Positions 39,662-47,886 of a stretch of 64,000 nt of DNA are shown in pieces; the first letter of the stretch is position 1; each line of letters opens with the position of its first letter. A program made the position numbers and the translations under genes. This DNA comes from Vibrio halioticoli NBRC 102217 (lineage in GTDB: Bacteria; Pseudomonadota; Gammaproteobacteria; Enterobacterales; Vibrionaceae): positions 248,001 to 312,000 of the forward strand of contig NZ_BAUJ01000003.1 in assembly GCF_000496695.1 (NCBI RefSeq), written 5' to 3'. The notes below the pieces were generated by a model, which saw nothing but the letters and a program-made list of their open reading frames with translations, was not told the origin of the DNA and searched no databases.

Positions 39662-40774
39662 ATGACGCCTTTAGAAAAATATCAGCACGATATCAAGCAC
39701 CACGGATTTCAGTTTGACCCTAAACAGCATAGGGCAGTTCAAGAATTTAATGACTTGTACGTACGACTGACAGAATTTACTCAAACTTCAAAGACAGCTC
39801 CTATAAAAGGTTGGCGCAGTTGGTTTAATAAAGCCGAGCCGGTGACTTCACCTAAAGGGCTGTATATATGGGGCGGGGTGGGGCGAGGCAAAACTTACCT
39901 CATGGACAGCTTTTATGACTTATATCCAAATCAACGCAAGATGCGAATGCACTTTCATCGATTTATGCATCGGGTGCACGATGAGCTTAAACAGTTAGAG
40001 CAACAAGCGGACCCATTGCAGTTAGTGGCCGATAAATTTAAGAGCGAAGCGGATGTTATTTGTTTTGATGAGTTTTTTGTGTCGGACATTACCGATGCCA
40101 TGCTGCTTGGCACCTTGTTTCAGGCGCTGTTTGCTCGCAATATCATTTTAGTGGCCACCTCGAATATTCCGCCGCATCTGTTGTATCGCAATGGCTTGCA
40201 ACGAGCTCGTTTTTTACCCGCCATTGAGTTGATAGAAACGCACTGCCAAGTGTTTGAGCTCGATAGCGACAATGACTTTAGAATGCGAACGCTGCAACAA
40301 GCGGAGCTGTATCATTATCCTTGTGATGCTAAGGCTAAGCAAAATCTAAACCGTTACTTTGAGTCATTAAGTACGGCCACAGCCGAAGGCGCGGAAACGG
40401 TGCGATGCATCGAAGTGAATCATAGACAGCTAGATGTGATTAATGCGCACAATGGCGTATTGATGGCCAGCTTTACTCAGTTGTGCCAAACCGCGCGAAG
40501 CCAAAATGATTATATTGAGCTATCCCATGAATACCACACCGTCCTATTATCGGATGTACCACAGATGAATGGTGCTAATGATGATGCTGCCAGACGATTT
40601 ATTGCATTGGTGGATGAATTTTACGAGAGAAAAGTCTGTCTTATTATTACCGCCGCGGTGGCGTTGACTGAGCTGTATGCGGGAGGACGATTAGAATTTG
40701 AGTTCCAGCGTTGTGAATCTCGCCTAACAGAAATGCAAAGCAGTGATTATCTATCACAAGAGCATTTAGCTTAA
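39662..40774 (+). CDS. zapE: Cell division ATPase ZapE
   Basis: AFG1-like P-loop ATPase that associates with the Z ring under stress or low oxygen and destabilises FtsZ polymers. ATG 39662 gives 370 residues (MTPLEKYQHD); TTG 39644 is six codons upstream. Neither has a clear ribosome site. Walker A GGVGRGKT is at 71-78, Walker B is VICFDEFFVSDITDA, sensor residues lie in VATSNIPPHLLYRNGLQRARFLP, and the C-terminal RRFIALVDEFYER is conserved. It is upstream of rplM, which has its own promoter. Confidence 0.93.
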   Translation: MTPLEKYQHDIKHHGFQFDPKQHRAVQEFNDLYVRLTEFTQTSKTAPIKGWRSWFNKAEPVTSPKGLYIWGGVGRGKTYLMDSFYDLYPNQRKMRMHFHRFMHRVHDELKQLEQQADPLQLVADKFKSEADVICFDEFFVSDITDAMLLGTLFQALFARNIILVATSNIPPHLLYRNGLQRARFLPAIELIETHCQVFELDSDNDFRMRTLQQAELYHYPCDAKAKQNLNRYFESLSTATAEGAETVRCIEVNHRQLDVINAHNGVLMASFTQLCQTARSQNDYIELSHEYHTVLLSDVPQMNGANDDAARRFIALVDEFYERKVCLIITAAVALTELYAGGRLEFEFQRCESRLTEMQSSDYLSQEHLA

Positions 40775-40862
40775 GTGCCATTGCCTATAACTTGAATGCC
40801 CGTAGTAGGCTTGTATTAGAGTATCGCCGGTGAAAAAACGCTCAAAAACCTGTCGAATAGGA

Positions 40863-40890
40863 TTGCGTTTTTGCTCCGCTTCGGTATAAT
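40863..40890 (+). promoter_or_regulatory. Strong promoter of rplM-rpsI
   Basis: TTGCGT (40863-40868), a 16-nt spacer and consensus TATAAT (40885-40890). The GC-rich start region (CCTGCGACCC) resembles a stringent-control discriminator. The leader would begin at about 40897. Confidence 0.75.
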
Positions 40891-40896
40891 CCTGCG

Positions 40897-41039
40897 ACCC
40901 ACCGTTACTGCTGGTGATTTTTATTATTAAAAATTTGCCAAAGAGTGCCACCACTCGAAGGGGTGATGACTGGGCTCTTAGACAGTGGGAGCAACCGCTC
41001 CTTATTAGTTTAATTTCAAATTAACGGGTTATTATTAGC
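40897..41039 (+). promoter_or_regulatory. Structured 5' leader of rplM (L13 autoregulation candidate)
   Basis: Several stems can be drawn. ATTTTTA-TTAT-TAAAAAT covers 40917-40934. AAGAG (40941-40945) can pair with CTCTT (40975-40979), enclosing CACTC-GAAG-GGGTG (40952-40965). GGAGC-AACC-GCTCC covers 40988-41001. In E. coli the rplM operon is controlled by L13 at its leader, so this is a likely operator, by analogy only. Confidence 0.5.
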
Positions 41040-41468
41040 ATGAAAACATTCGTTGCTAAACCAGAAACTGTAAAACGTGACTGGTATGTTGTAGACGCTG
41101 AAGGTAAAACTCTAGGTCGTCTTGCAAGTGAAATCGCTTCTCGCCTACGCGGTAAGCATAAAGCTGAATACACTCCTCATTGTGACACTGGTGATTACAT
41201 CATCGTTGTTAACGCTGAGAAAGTTGCTGTAACTGGTAACAAGGCTAAAGGTAAAGTGTATTACCGTCACTCTGAATTCCCAGGTGGTCTTAAATCTATC
41301 ACTTTTGAAAAGTTGATCGATAAGAAACCAGAAATGGTTATCGAACTAGCTGTTAAAGGTATGTTACCACGTGGTCCTCTAGGCCGCGCAATGTACCGTA
41401 AGCTAAAAGTATACGCTGGCGCTGAGCACAACCATGCTGCTCAACAACCACAAGTACTAGACATCTAA
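41040..41468 (+). CDS. rplM: 50S ribosomal protein L13
   Basis: Early-assembly 50S protein that binds 23S rRNA; in E. coli also the translational autoregulator of its operon. The 142 residues match the family length and sequence: [20 protein letters not shown] at the start, [22 protein letters not shown], and [20 protein letters not shown] near the end. Codon use is visibly biased to highly expressed types (CGT, GGT, GTT). rpsI follows after 15 nt. Confidence 0.99.
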   Translation: MKTFVAKPETVKRDWYVVDAEGKTLGRLASEIASRLRGKHKAEYTPHCDTGDYIIVVNAEKVAVTGNKAKGKVYYRHSEFPGGLKSITFEKLIDKKPEMVIELAVKGMLPRGPLGRAMYRKLKVYAGAEHNHAAQQPQVLDI

Positions 41469-41483
41469 TCGGGGAATATGGAA

Positions 41484-41876
41484 ATGGCAGAGAATCAATA
41501 CTACGGCACTGGTCGCCGCAAAAGCTCAGCTGCTCGTGTTTTCATCAAACCGGGTGCTGGTAACATCGTAATCAACAAGCGTAGCCTTGATGTTTACTTT
41601 GGTCGTGAAACTTCTCGTATGGTTGTTCGTCAACCACTTGAGCTAGTTGAAATGTTAGACAAGCTAGACCTTTACATCACTGTTTCTGGTGGTGGTATTT
41701 CTGGTCAAGCTGGCGCTATCCGTCACGGCATTACTCGTGCTCTTATGGAATACGATGAAACTCTACGTCCTGCTCTACGCGCTGCTGGATACGTTACACG
41801 TGACGCACGTCAAGTTGAACGTAAGAAAGTTGGTCTACGTAAAGCACGTCGTAAACCACAGTTCTCGAAGCGTTAA
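41484..41876 (+). CDS. rpsI: 30S ribosomal protein S9
   Basis: 30S head protein whose C-terminal KR tail reaches the P-site tRNA. ATG 41484 gives 130 residues, exactly the family length ([20 protein letters not shown]); the ATG at 41478 would add Met-Glu. GGGGAA lies a few nt upstream. Key blocks are [19 protein letters not shown] and the tail RRKPQFSKR. Biased codon use like rplM. Two hairpins follow, the second a terminator. Confidence 0.99.
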   Translation: MAENQYYGTGRRKSSAARVFIKPGAGNIVINKRSLDVYFGRETSRMVVRQPLELVEMLDKLDLYITVSGGGISGQAGAIRHGITRALMEYDETLRPALRAAGYVTRDARQVERKKVGLRKARRKPQFSKR

Positions 41877-41902
41877 TCTTTCTTTTACAGAAAGGGCAAT
41901 GC

Positions 41903-41920
41903 TCCAACTTTCGAGTTGGA
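41903..41920 (+). other. UUCG-tetraloop hairpin downstream of rpsI
   Basis: Perfect 7-bp stem TCCAACT-TTCG-AGTTGGA. It has no T-run and lies just upstream of the true terminator. It probably protects the ribosomal-protein mRNA 3' end. Confidence 0.7.
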
Positions 41921-41929
41921 ATTGTGTCA

Positions 41930-41958
41930 AAAAAGCTCGGTATTATACCGGGCTTTTT
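41930..41958 (+). terminator. Intrinsic terminator of rplM-rpsI
   Basis: 13-bp stem AAAAAGCTCGGTA / TACCGGGCTTTTT with one G-U pair, a TTA loop and five T. Confidence 0.93.
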
Positions 41959-42094
41959 GTTTTTCTAGCCCCGCAAAAATTTCATTCCGTTTAGTATCAC
42001 CTTCGTATCCCGCTAACAAGATGTTTCAACTTTACCTCTTTTGTGACCTATGCTCTGATTTGCTTCAGAGATGTTGTAAAAAGGTAGCTTTATC

Positions 42095-42123
42095 TTGTCT
42101 TAAAGTAGTGTTTTCTTTATCAT
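42095..42123 (+). promoter_or_regulatory. Promoter of petABC
   Basis: TTGTCT (42095-42100), a 17-nt spacer and TATCAT (42118-42123), about 95 nt before the petA start. A good sigma-70 match by eye. Confidence 0.6.
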
Positions 42124-42218
42124 TTCCCCCACAAAAATAGAATCAAAGTTTTACTTTTTAAAGCCGTGCTCTGTTGCAGGGGTAATTCTATCCAAAGGAG
42201 CAAATGGGAGAATGTTGG

Positions 42219-42809
42219 ATGAGCAATGCGCCACTAAATAATGGACGTCGCAAGTTTCTAACCGCCACCACGGCCGTGGTAGGTGGATTAGGAGCCGCAG
42301 CTGTCGCTGTACCCTTTATCAAATCCTGGAATCCAAGTGCTAGAGCTAAATCAGCTGGCGCTCCGGTTGAATTCGATATCAGTAAATTAGAAGAAGGGCA
42401 AATGGCCCGAGTCATCTGGCGTGGACAACCGGTTTGGGTTGTTAAGCGTGGACAGGCTACATTAGACGAACTTGATCAACTCACCGAACAACTGCGTGAT
42501 CCTGATTCAGTAGAGGAACAACAACCTTCTTACGCACAAAATATTTATCGTTCCTTGAAGCCTGAAATCTTTATCGCTGTAGGTTTGTGTACGCACTTAG
42601 GGTGCTCACCAACTTATCTTCCAAATACGTTTAGCGAGCAAGTTAGTGGTGTTAAATCAGGTTTCTTCTGCCCATGTCACGGTTCAAAATTTGATATGGC
42701 AGGACGTGTTTTCCAAGGTGTACCTGCGCCTTATAACCTAGCAGTGCCGCCACATATGTATATGGATGACAATCTAATTATAATCGGCGAAGACGAAGGA
42801 GAGGCATAA
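42219..42809 (+). CDS. petA: Ubiquinol-cytochrome c reductase Rieske iron-sulfur subunit
   Basis: Rieske [2Fe-2S] subunit of the cytochrome bc1 complex. I choose ATG 42219 (196 residues, MSNAPLNNGRRKFLTATT), with GGGAG 8 nt upstream; ATG 42204 after AAGGAG is a real alternative that adds MGECW. It shows a twin-arginine signal-anchor (GRRKFL, then a membrane helix to about 37) and the cluster ligands CTHLGC and CPCHGSKFD. The stop overlaps the petB start by one base. Confidence 0.95.
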   Translation: MSNAPLNNGRRKFLTATTAVVGGLGAAAVAVPFIKSWNPSARAKSAGAPVEFDISKLEEGQMARVIWRGQPVWVVKRGQATLDELDQLTEQLRDPDSVEEQQPSYAQNIYRSLKPEIFIAVGLCTHLGCSPTYLPNTFSEQVSGVKSGFFCPCHGSKFDMAGRVFQGVPAPYNLAVPPHMYMDDNLIIIGEDEGEA

Positions 42810-44071
42810 TGGAGGCTTTATTAGGCTGGGTTGAAAAACGCATTCCAGCTATGAATACCTATCGTAAACACATGTCAGAGTACCCTCAGCCAAAGAACTC
42901 AAACTTTTGGTATATCTTCGGTGCTTTGGCGATGTTGGTGTTGGTTAACCAGATTGTGACTGGCATTTGGCTTACCATGAACTATGTGCCATCAGCAGAA
43001 GGCGCGTTTGCTTCTGTTGAATACATCATGCGTGATGTGGAGTATGGTTGGTTGCTTCGCTACATGCACTCAACTGGCGCATCTTTCTTCTTCATTGTCG
43101 TTTATCTGCATATGTACCGTGGCCTTATTTATGGGTCTTACCAGAAGCCTCGTGAGCTAGTTTGGCTATTTGGCATGTTGCTGTTTGTGGTGCTGATGGC
43201 TGAAGCTTTCATGGGTTACATGTTACCTTGGGGACAAATGTCGTACTGGGGTGCTCAGGTAATCATCGGTTTATTTGGCGCAATTCCAGTGATTGGTGAT
43301 GATCTAACGCTGTGGATTCGTGGTGACTATGTTATCTCTGGCGCAACCCTAAACCGCTTCTTTGCTCTGCACGTTATTGCGTTGCCTATCGTATTGCTAC
43401 TGCTAGTAGCACTGCATATTTTGGCGTTGCACGAAGTGGGCTCAAACAACCCTGATGGTATTGATACCAAGTTGCCAAAAGGCACTATGGGTGATGATTA
43501 CGAGTCGGAATTTAAATTCCACGAAGACTACACCAAGAAATACGACATTATAGATTCAATGCCATTCCACCCTTACGGAACGGTGAAAGATCTATTCTAT
43601 GTGGGTGTGTTCTTGCTGTTCTTTAGCTATGTCTTGTTCTACGCACCTGCCATGGGAGGTTTCTTCCTTGAGCCGCCTAACTTTGAAGTTGCGAACCCAC
43701 TTAAAACGCCGGAACATATTGCTCCAGTTTGGTATTTCTCTCCAAACTACGCCATTTTGCGTGCAATTCCTGACAAGTTGATCGGTTTTGTCTTCTTTGG
43801 TGGTTCGATTGTGGTGCTGTTCTTGTTGCCTTGGATTGACCGTTGTAATGTGCGTTCATTCCGCTATAGAAGCCGTGTGCATTTGATCAACTTGATCCAA
43901 TTTACGATCTCATTTATCGGTCTTGGTGTGCTAGGTACGCTGCCAGCGACAGAGTTGTATACGAATCTATCTCGTTTGTTCAGTCTGGGTTACTTCATGT
44001 TCTTCGTAGTGTTGTTTATCTACAGCAAGAATGAAAAGACTAAGACGCTACCGACAAGGATCACCAAATAA
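42809..44071 (+). CDS. petB: Cytochrome b of the bc1 complex
   Basis: Quinone-binding membrane subunit of ubiquinol-cytochrome c reductase. The 420 residues have about eight membrane segments. Paired heme-ligand histidines lie in RYMHSTGASFFFIVVYLHMYRG (about residues 83-104) and FALHVIALPIVLLLLVALHILALH (about 188-211). The Qo-site PEWY-type motif appears as PVWYFSPNYAILR. One base overlaps petA and one overlaps petC, so the three genes are coupled. Confidence 0.97.
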   Translation: MEALLGWVEKRIPAMNTYRKHMSEYPQPKNSNFWYIFGALAMLVLVNQIVTGIWLTMNYVPSAEGAFASVEYIMRDVEYGWLLRYMHSTGASFFFIVVYLHMYRGLIYGSYQKPRELVWLFGMLLFVVLMAEAFMGYMLPWGQMSYWGAQVIIGLFGAIPVIGDDLTLWIRGDYVISGATLNRFFALHVIALPIVLLLLVALHILALHEVGSNNPDGIDTKLPKGTMGDDYESEFKFHEDYTKKYDIIDSMPFHPYGTVKDLFYVGVFLLFFSYVLFYAPAMGGFFLEPPNFEVANPLKTPEHIAPVWYFSPNYAILRAIPDKLIGFVFFGGSIVVLFLLPWIDRCNVRSFRYRSRVHLINLIQFTISFIGLGVLGTLPATELYTNLSRLFSLGYFMFFVVLFIYSKNEKTKTLPTRITK

Positions 44072-44808
44072 TGAAAAAGTTATTCATATTATTATTTGCG
44101 CTAGTGCCGGCTCTTGGATTCGCAGCAGGCGGAAACTTTGCTCTCGATAAAGCAAACAATGATATTCGAGACAAAGAGTCTTTGCAGCGCGGTGCTCAGA
44201 CGTATATGAACTACTGTTTTGCCTGTCACTCAACGCAGTATCAACGTTATGAGCGTGTCGCCACTGATCTGGATATTCCAATTGATCTGATGCGTGAAAA
44301 CCTGATGTTCGATTCTGAAGCGGTCGTTGGGGACTTAATGGTCAACAACATGCCCGCTGAAGATGCCGCAAAATGGTTTGGCGTAGCACCACCAGATTTG
44401 ACGCTAACGGCGCGCGTACGCGGTGTGGATTGGTTGTACACTTACTTACGTTCATTCTATGAAGATCCAAGTCGTCCATTTGGCGTAAACAATGTGATCT
44501 TCCCGAGCGTGGGTATGCCTCATGTTCTGCAAGAGTTGCAAGGCGTGCCACAACCTGTTTTTGAAACTCATATGATTGATGGTCAAGAGCAGCAAGTAGT
44601 TGTGGGTGTGAAAGCGGATGCGACGGGAGAGTTAAGTCAAAGCGAATACGATGATACAGTTCGTGACTTAGTGAACTTCCTTGAGTATGCGGGCGACCCT
44701 GTGCAAGTTGAACGTGAAAACTTAGGTATCTGGGTATTACTGTTCTTAACAATTTTCACCGCAGTTGGCTACCTACTATATAAAGAATATTGGCGTGATA
44801 TTCACTAA
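44071..44808 (+). CDS. petC: Cytochrome c1 of the bc1 complex
   Basis: Membrane-anchored periplasmic c-type heme subunit of bc1. The 245 residues have a signal peptide (about 1-18, LFILLFALVPALGFA), the heme-attachment motif CFACH (with STQYQRYERVATDL after it), the sixth-ligand Met region (VNNMPAEDAAKWFG or SVGMPHVLQ) and a C-terminal membrane anchor (IWVLLFLTIFTAVGYLLY). A terminator-like hairpin follows at 44838. Confidence 0.96.
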   Translation: MKKLFILLFALVPALGFAAGGNFALDKANNDIRDKESLQRGAQTYMNYCFACHSTQYQRYERVATDLDIPIDLMRENLMFDSEAVVGDLMVNNMPAEDAAKWFGVAPPDLTLTARVRGVDWLYTYLRSFYEDPSRPFGVNNVIFPSVGMPHVLQELQGVPQPVFETHMIDGQEQQVVVGVKADATGELSQSEYDDTVRDLVNFLEYAGDPVQVERENLGIWVLLFLTIFTAVGYLLYKEYWRDIH

Positions 44809-44837
44809 TTGTGATACGATGTAACGCTGATTTCTGA

Positions 44838-44860
44838 AATGGAGGCATGTCGCCTCCATT
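44838..44860 (+). terminator. Terminator-like hairpin petC-sspA
   Basis: Perfect 9-bp stem AATGGAGGC / GCCTCCATT with an ATGTC loop, followed by a weak T-rich stretch (CTTATATTT). Partial termination or attenuation ahead of sspA is likely. Confidence 0.65.
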
Positions 44861-44892
44861 CTTATATTTAAATTTACAATACCGGAGGGCTC

Positions 44893-45528
44893 ATGGCTGT
44901 AGCTGCCAATAAACGTTCTGTGATGACTCTATTCTCAAGTGCTACTGATATGGCTAGCCATCAGGTACGTATCGTTTTGGCTGAGAAAGGCGTAGCTGTT
45001 GAAGTTGAGCTAGTCGACGAAGCGAATTTACCTGCTGAACTTGTAGAATTGAACCCATACAAATCTGTTCCGACCTTAGTGGATCGTGAACTGACTCTTT
45101 ATGATTCAAAGATTATTATGGAATATCTAGATGAGCGTTTTCCTCATCCACCTTTGATGCCAGTTTACCCAGTTGATCGTGGTAAAAATCGTCTGATGAT
45201 GTACCGTATTCAACGTAACTGGTACAGCGTAGCAGAGAAAATTATCTCTACTACAGGTGAAGAACAAGAAAAAGCTCGTCAAAAACTGCGCAACGATCTT
45301 CTAATGTTGGGTCCTCTATTTGCTGAAAGCGAGTACTTCATGAGTGAAGACTTTAGCTTGATCGATTGTTACCTTGCTCCACTATTGTGGCGTCTACCGA
45401 CATTTGGTATCGAGCTAACAGGTCCTGGTTCAAAAGAGCTTAAGATCTACATGAACCGCGTATTTGAACGTGATTCATTCCTAGCTTCTCTTACTGAAGC
45501 TGAGCGTGAGATGCGTCTAGTTCGTTAA
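44893..45528 (+). CDS. sspA: Stringent starvation protein A
   Basis: GST-fold RNA polymerase-associated protein that affects stationary-phase and acid-stress transcription. The 211 residues have a thioredoxin-like N-domain (MTLFSSATDMASHQVRIVLAE; NPYKSVPTLVDRELTLYDS) and a helical GST C-domain (SLIDCYLAPLLWRLPTFG). The catalytic GST residues are not conserved, as expected. A strong GGAGG site lies upstream. The stop overlaps the sspB start (TAATG). Confidence 0.96.
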   Translation: MAVAANKRSVMTLFSSATDMASHQVRIVLAEKGVAVEVELVDEANLPAELVELNPYKSVPTLVDRELTLYDSKIIMEYLDERFPHPPLMPVYPVDRGKNRLMMYRIQRNWYSVAEKIISTTGEEQEKARQKLRNDLLMLGPLFAESEYFMSEDFSLIDCYLAPLLWRLPTFGIELTGPGSKELKIYMNRVFERDSFLASLTEAEREMRLVR

Positions 45529-46022
45529 TGGATATTTCAACAATGACTCCACGCCGACCTTATTTGCTTCGTGCATTTTATGATTGGTTGGCAGAAAACG
45601 ATCTCACTCCACATTTGGTGGTTGACGCCAATATGCCGGGTGTTCGTGTTCCTGAAGAGTACATTCAAGATGGTCAAATCATCTTAAATGTCGCGCCTCG
45701 TGCGGTAGGTAACTTAGAAATTGGTAATGAAGCATTAACGTTTCATGCTCGTTTCGGTGGCCGTCCGCATTCAGTTATCGTTCCGATTTATGCAGTACAA
45801 GCTATTTATGCTCGTGAGAATGGCGCAGGGACGATGTTTGAACCTGAAGAAGCTTACGAAAATAGCAATATTGAAGCTGAAGAGACACATCTAGCACCTG
45901 CTGATTCGTTTTCTGTGGTAGAAGATACAGAAGAAGTCGTGGTTGATGATGAAACATCACCTGAACCTGATGACGAACCGCCTAGACCGAAAGGGCGTCC
46001 AAGCTTACGTGTGGTGAAATAG
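45528..46022 (+). CDS. sspB: ClpXP specificity adaptor SspB
   Basis: Adaptor that tethers ssrA-tagged proteins, and N-RseA in the sigma-E pathway, to ClpXP. The 164 residues comprise a substrate-binding domain (about 1-110; PRRPYLLRAFYDWLAENDLTPH, MTFHARF-like ALTFHARFGGRPHSV), an acidic linker (about 115-155), and the C-terminal ClpX-binding XB motif RPSLRVVK. It overlaps sspA by one base. A terminator follows at 46068. Confidence 0.96.
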   Translation: MDISTMTPRRPYLLRAFYDWLAENDLTPHLVVDANMPGVRVPEEYIQDGQIILNVAPRAVGNLEIGNEALTFHARFGGRPHSVIVPIYAVQAIYARENGAGTMFEPEEAYENSNIEAEETHLAPADSFSVVEDTEEVVVDDETSPEPDDEPPRPKGRPSLRVVK

Positions 46023-46067
46023 ACCTATCGTTAGCTGTTGATGATTGACTCATCTTCAAGAATAATA

Positions 46068-46091
46068 AAAAGGAGCCGTTTGGCTCCTTTT
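46068..46091. terminator. Bidirectional terminator sspB/dolP
   Basis: 10-bp stem AAAAGGAGCC / GGCTCCTTTT with a GTTT loop; T-runs on both strands (plus continues TTTTGTTTTTT). It serves sspB (+) and dolP (-). Confidence 0.92.
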
Positions 46092-46110
46092 GTTTTTTAT
46101 CCGTCCAGCT

Positions 46111-46896
46111 TTATTCTGCTACGGGTTCTTCAACGATATCATCAGTCCGATCAATGATCACATCACCGCCCATTACCGCATCATCTTCTGCGATGGTGCC
46201 ATCTTGAGTTGAACTGTCATCTTGAGCCTTATTCCCTTGAACCTCATTCTCTTGAGAGCTAGCTTCCGTCGTTGGCGCAGCTATGCTTGAAGTCGGTGTA
46301 TTTTTCACATCATTAGTCGTGGTCGCCACATCGGCGATTTCAAAGCCGCGAATAACCAATTTTACACCGCTAACATTGCGCGCAGTTTCGGTGGCGATAT
46401 CAGCACTTTTAGGGTCAACATAGCCAAATAAAAACACTTCACGGTTTTCTGTCACAACCTTAATCGAGATGCCTCTCAGCTTACTTTCACCGAGTAGCGC
46501 CGATTTTACCTTGGTCGTGATCCAACTATCTTGGCTCATTTGCGATAAATTGATGGTCGGTTGAATGCGCAGTTGGTTATACACCTTTTTGACACCAGGT
46601 ATATCGGCAACACGCTTGCCGATCTGTTGGTGCAGTTCTTCGGTAGGGGCTTGTCCTATCAAAACGACTTTGCCTCTAAATGAATTTGCGGCTACGCGAA
46701 CTTTACCTGCAAAAGGGGCTTTATTGCCTAGGGCAGCTGCTTCAAATTCAATATTGTTATCATCCCACACTTCACGAGCAGAACGATTGTCAGTGACGAC
46801 TGAGGCATCGCTGACCAACATATTTGAGCAGCCAGCGGTCATCAAACATGCCATCAAAGTGATGATGTATAAAAAGGGTTTCCGAGTGTACAACAT
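46111..46896 (-). CDS. dolP: Dual-BON-domain outer-membrane lipoprotein DolP (extended tail)
   Basis: Lipoprotein that binds anionic phospholipid at the division site and supports outer-membrane integrity and BAM function. The signal peptide ends in a lipobox with Cys23 (CLMTAGCSN); +2 Ser predicts outer-membrane sorting. BON1 covers about residues 60-118 (VAANSFRGKVVLIG) and BON2 about 125-190 (SWITTKVKSALLG; VTENREVFLFGYV). After IRGFEI the protein continues about 70 residues beyond the usual DolP end with a T/S/Q and acidic tail. It follows diaA by 28 nt. Confidence 0.92.
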   Translation of the reverse strand: MLYTRKPFLYIITLMACLMTAGCSNMLVSDASVVTDNRSAREVWDDNNIEFEAAALGNKAPFAGKVRVAANSFRGKVVLIGQAPTEELHQQIGKRVADIPGVKKVYNQLRIQPTINLSQMSQDSWITTKVKSALLGESKLRGISIKVVTENREVFLFGYVDPKSADIATETARNVSGVKLVIRGFEIADVATTTNDVKNTPTSSIAAPTTEASSQENEVQGNKAQDDSSTQDGTIAEDDAVMGGDVIIDRTDDIVEEPVAE

Positions 46897-46924
46897 GGAT
46901 GGAGATCCTCACTGGTATAAAATA

Positions 46925-47515
46925 TTACTCAACGTGTTCGGGGAATAATACTTGATCGATAAGGTCACATAGACAGTGCAATGTCAGCATATGCATTTCA
47001 TGAATGCGTGCCGTTCTATTGGAAGGGATACGAATTTCTACGTCATGTTCACCAAGTAGGCCTGCCATTTCGCCGCCATCTTTACCGGTAAGGGCAATGA
47101 TAGTCATGTCTCTTGTTACCGCCGCTTCCATAGCTTTAATGATGTTTTTGCTGTTACCACTGGTGGATAGAGCAAGCAAAATATCACCTTGTTGACCGAT
47201 AGCTCGAACTTGCTTTGAAAACACTTCTTGGTAGTGATAGTCGTTGGCAATCGCGGTTAAGGTAGTCATGTCTGCCCCTAATGTCATTGCTGGCAGGCTC
47301 GGTCGTTCCGTTTCAAATCGATTTAATAGGCTAGCGGCAAACTGTTGTGAGTTGGCGCTTGAGCCTCCGTTACCACAACAAAGAATTTTCTTACCGTTCA
47401 GTAGAGTGCTAACCATAGCTTGCGCAGCATGAGTAATAGCATCAGGCAATTCTTCTGCGGCTGCGATTTGAATTTGTATGCTTTCAGTAAAGCTCGCTTT
47501 TATGCTCTCGTGCAT
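46925..47515 (-). CDS. diaA: DnaA initiator-associating protein DiaA
   Basis: SIS-domain tetramer that binds DnaA and promotes timely replication initiation; related to GmhA. The 196 residues contain [21 protein letters not shown] and [16 protein letters not shown], the phosphosugar-type loops. Context (yraN-diaA-dolP after lpoA) assigns it as DiaA rather than sedoheptulose-7-phosphate isomerase. It lies 2 nt downstream of yraN. Confidence 0.93.
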   Translation of the reverse strand: MHESIKASFTESIQIQIAAAEELPDAITHAAQAMVSTLLNGKKILCCGNGGSSANSQQFAASLLNRFETERPSLPAMTLGADMTTLTAIANDYHYQEVFSKQVRAIGQQGDILLALSTSGNSKNIIKAMEAAVTRDMTIIALTGKDGGEMAGLLGEHDVEIRIPSNRTARIHEMHMLTLHCLCDLIDQVLFPEHVE

Positions 47516-47517
47516 AT

Positions 47518-47886
47518 TTATCCTTCAACAATTGCGTTTTGTATCCATTCAACTTTCTCAGGGTCGCTACTTAAAGAGATGACATCAAATCGAAAGTAAG
47601 TATCACTAGGAGACAAGTTATTTTTTATCAGCCACAACATAGCAGTTTTCTTTAGTTTTGACTGCTTTGAATGAGAAACCGCATCAACGCCGCTTCCATA
47701 ATATTGTTGCTTTCGGTATTTGACCTCAACAAAGACAAATTCTTGTTTGTCTTGCATGATGAGGTCTATTTCACCACATTTGGCGTGGAAATTTTTCTCA
47801 ATAAAAGTGAGGCCTTGCTTCGCGAGGTATCGCTGCGCCTTGGCCTCATATTGATGTCCTATTGCCAGTTTATTGAGCAGACTCAT
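47518..47886 (-). CDS. yraN: UPF0102 protein YraN
   Basis: Predicted endonuclease-like protein of the restriction-endonuclease fold, function unproven. The 122 residues carry the family motif [29 protein letters not shown], with the metal-site pattern E-x-D-(x)n-E-V-K. It is short with no membrane segment. Its start overlaps the lpoA 3' end by 17 nt, and it is followed by diaA. Confidence 0.92.
   Translation of the reverse strand: MSLLNKLAIGHQYEAKAQRYLAKQGLTFIEKNFHAKCGEIDLIMQDKQEFVFVEVKYRKQQYYGSGVDAVSHSKQSKLKKTAMLWLIKNNLSPSDTYFRFDVISLSSDPEKVEWIQNAIVEG

Larger units (their letters stand above)
41877..42218. other. 342-nt intergenic region rpsI-petA
   Basis: No reading frame here looks like a gene. 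In order it holds a UUCG-tetraloop hairpin (41903-41920), the rpsI terminator (41930-41958), a 6-bp stem CTCTGA-TTTGCT-TCAGAG (42053-42070), and the petA promoter (42095-42123). An AAGGAG ribosome site lies near 42195. Confidence 0.8.

Noticed and set aside
44342..44752. 136-residue minus-strand frame opposite petC
   Set aside because: It lies entirely within a certain gene and carries no motif.
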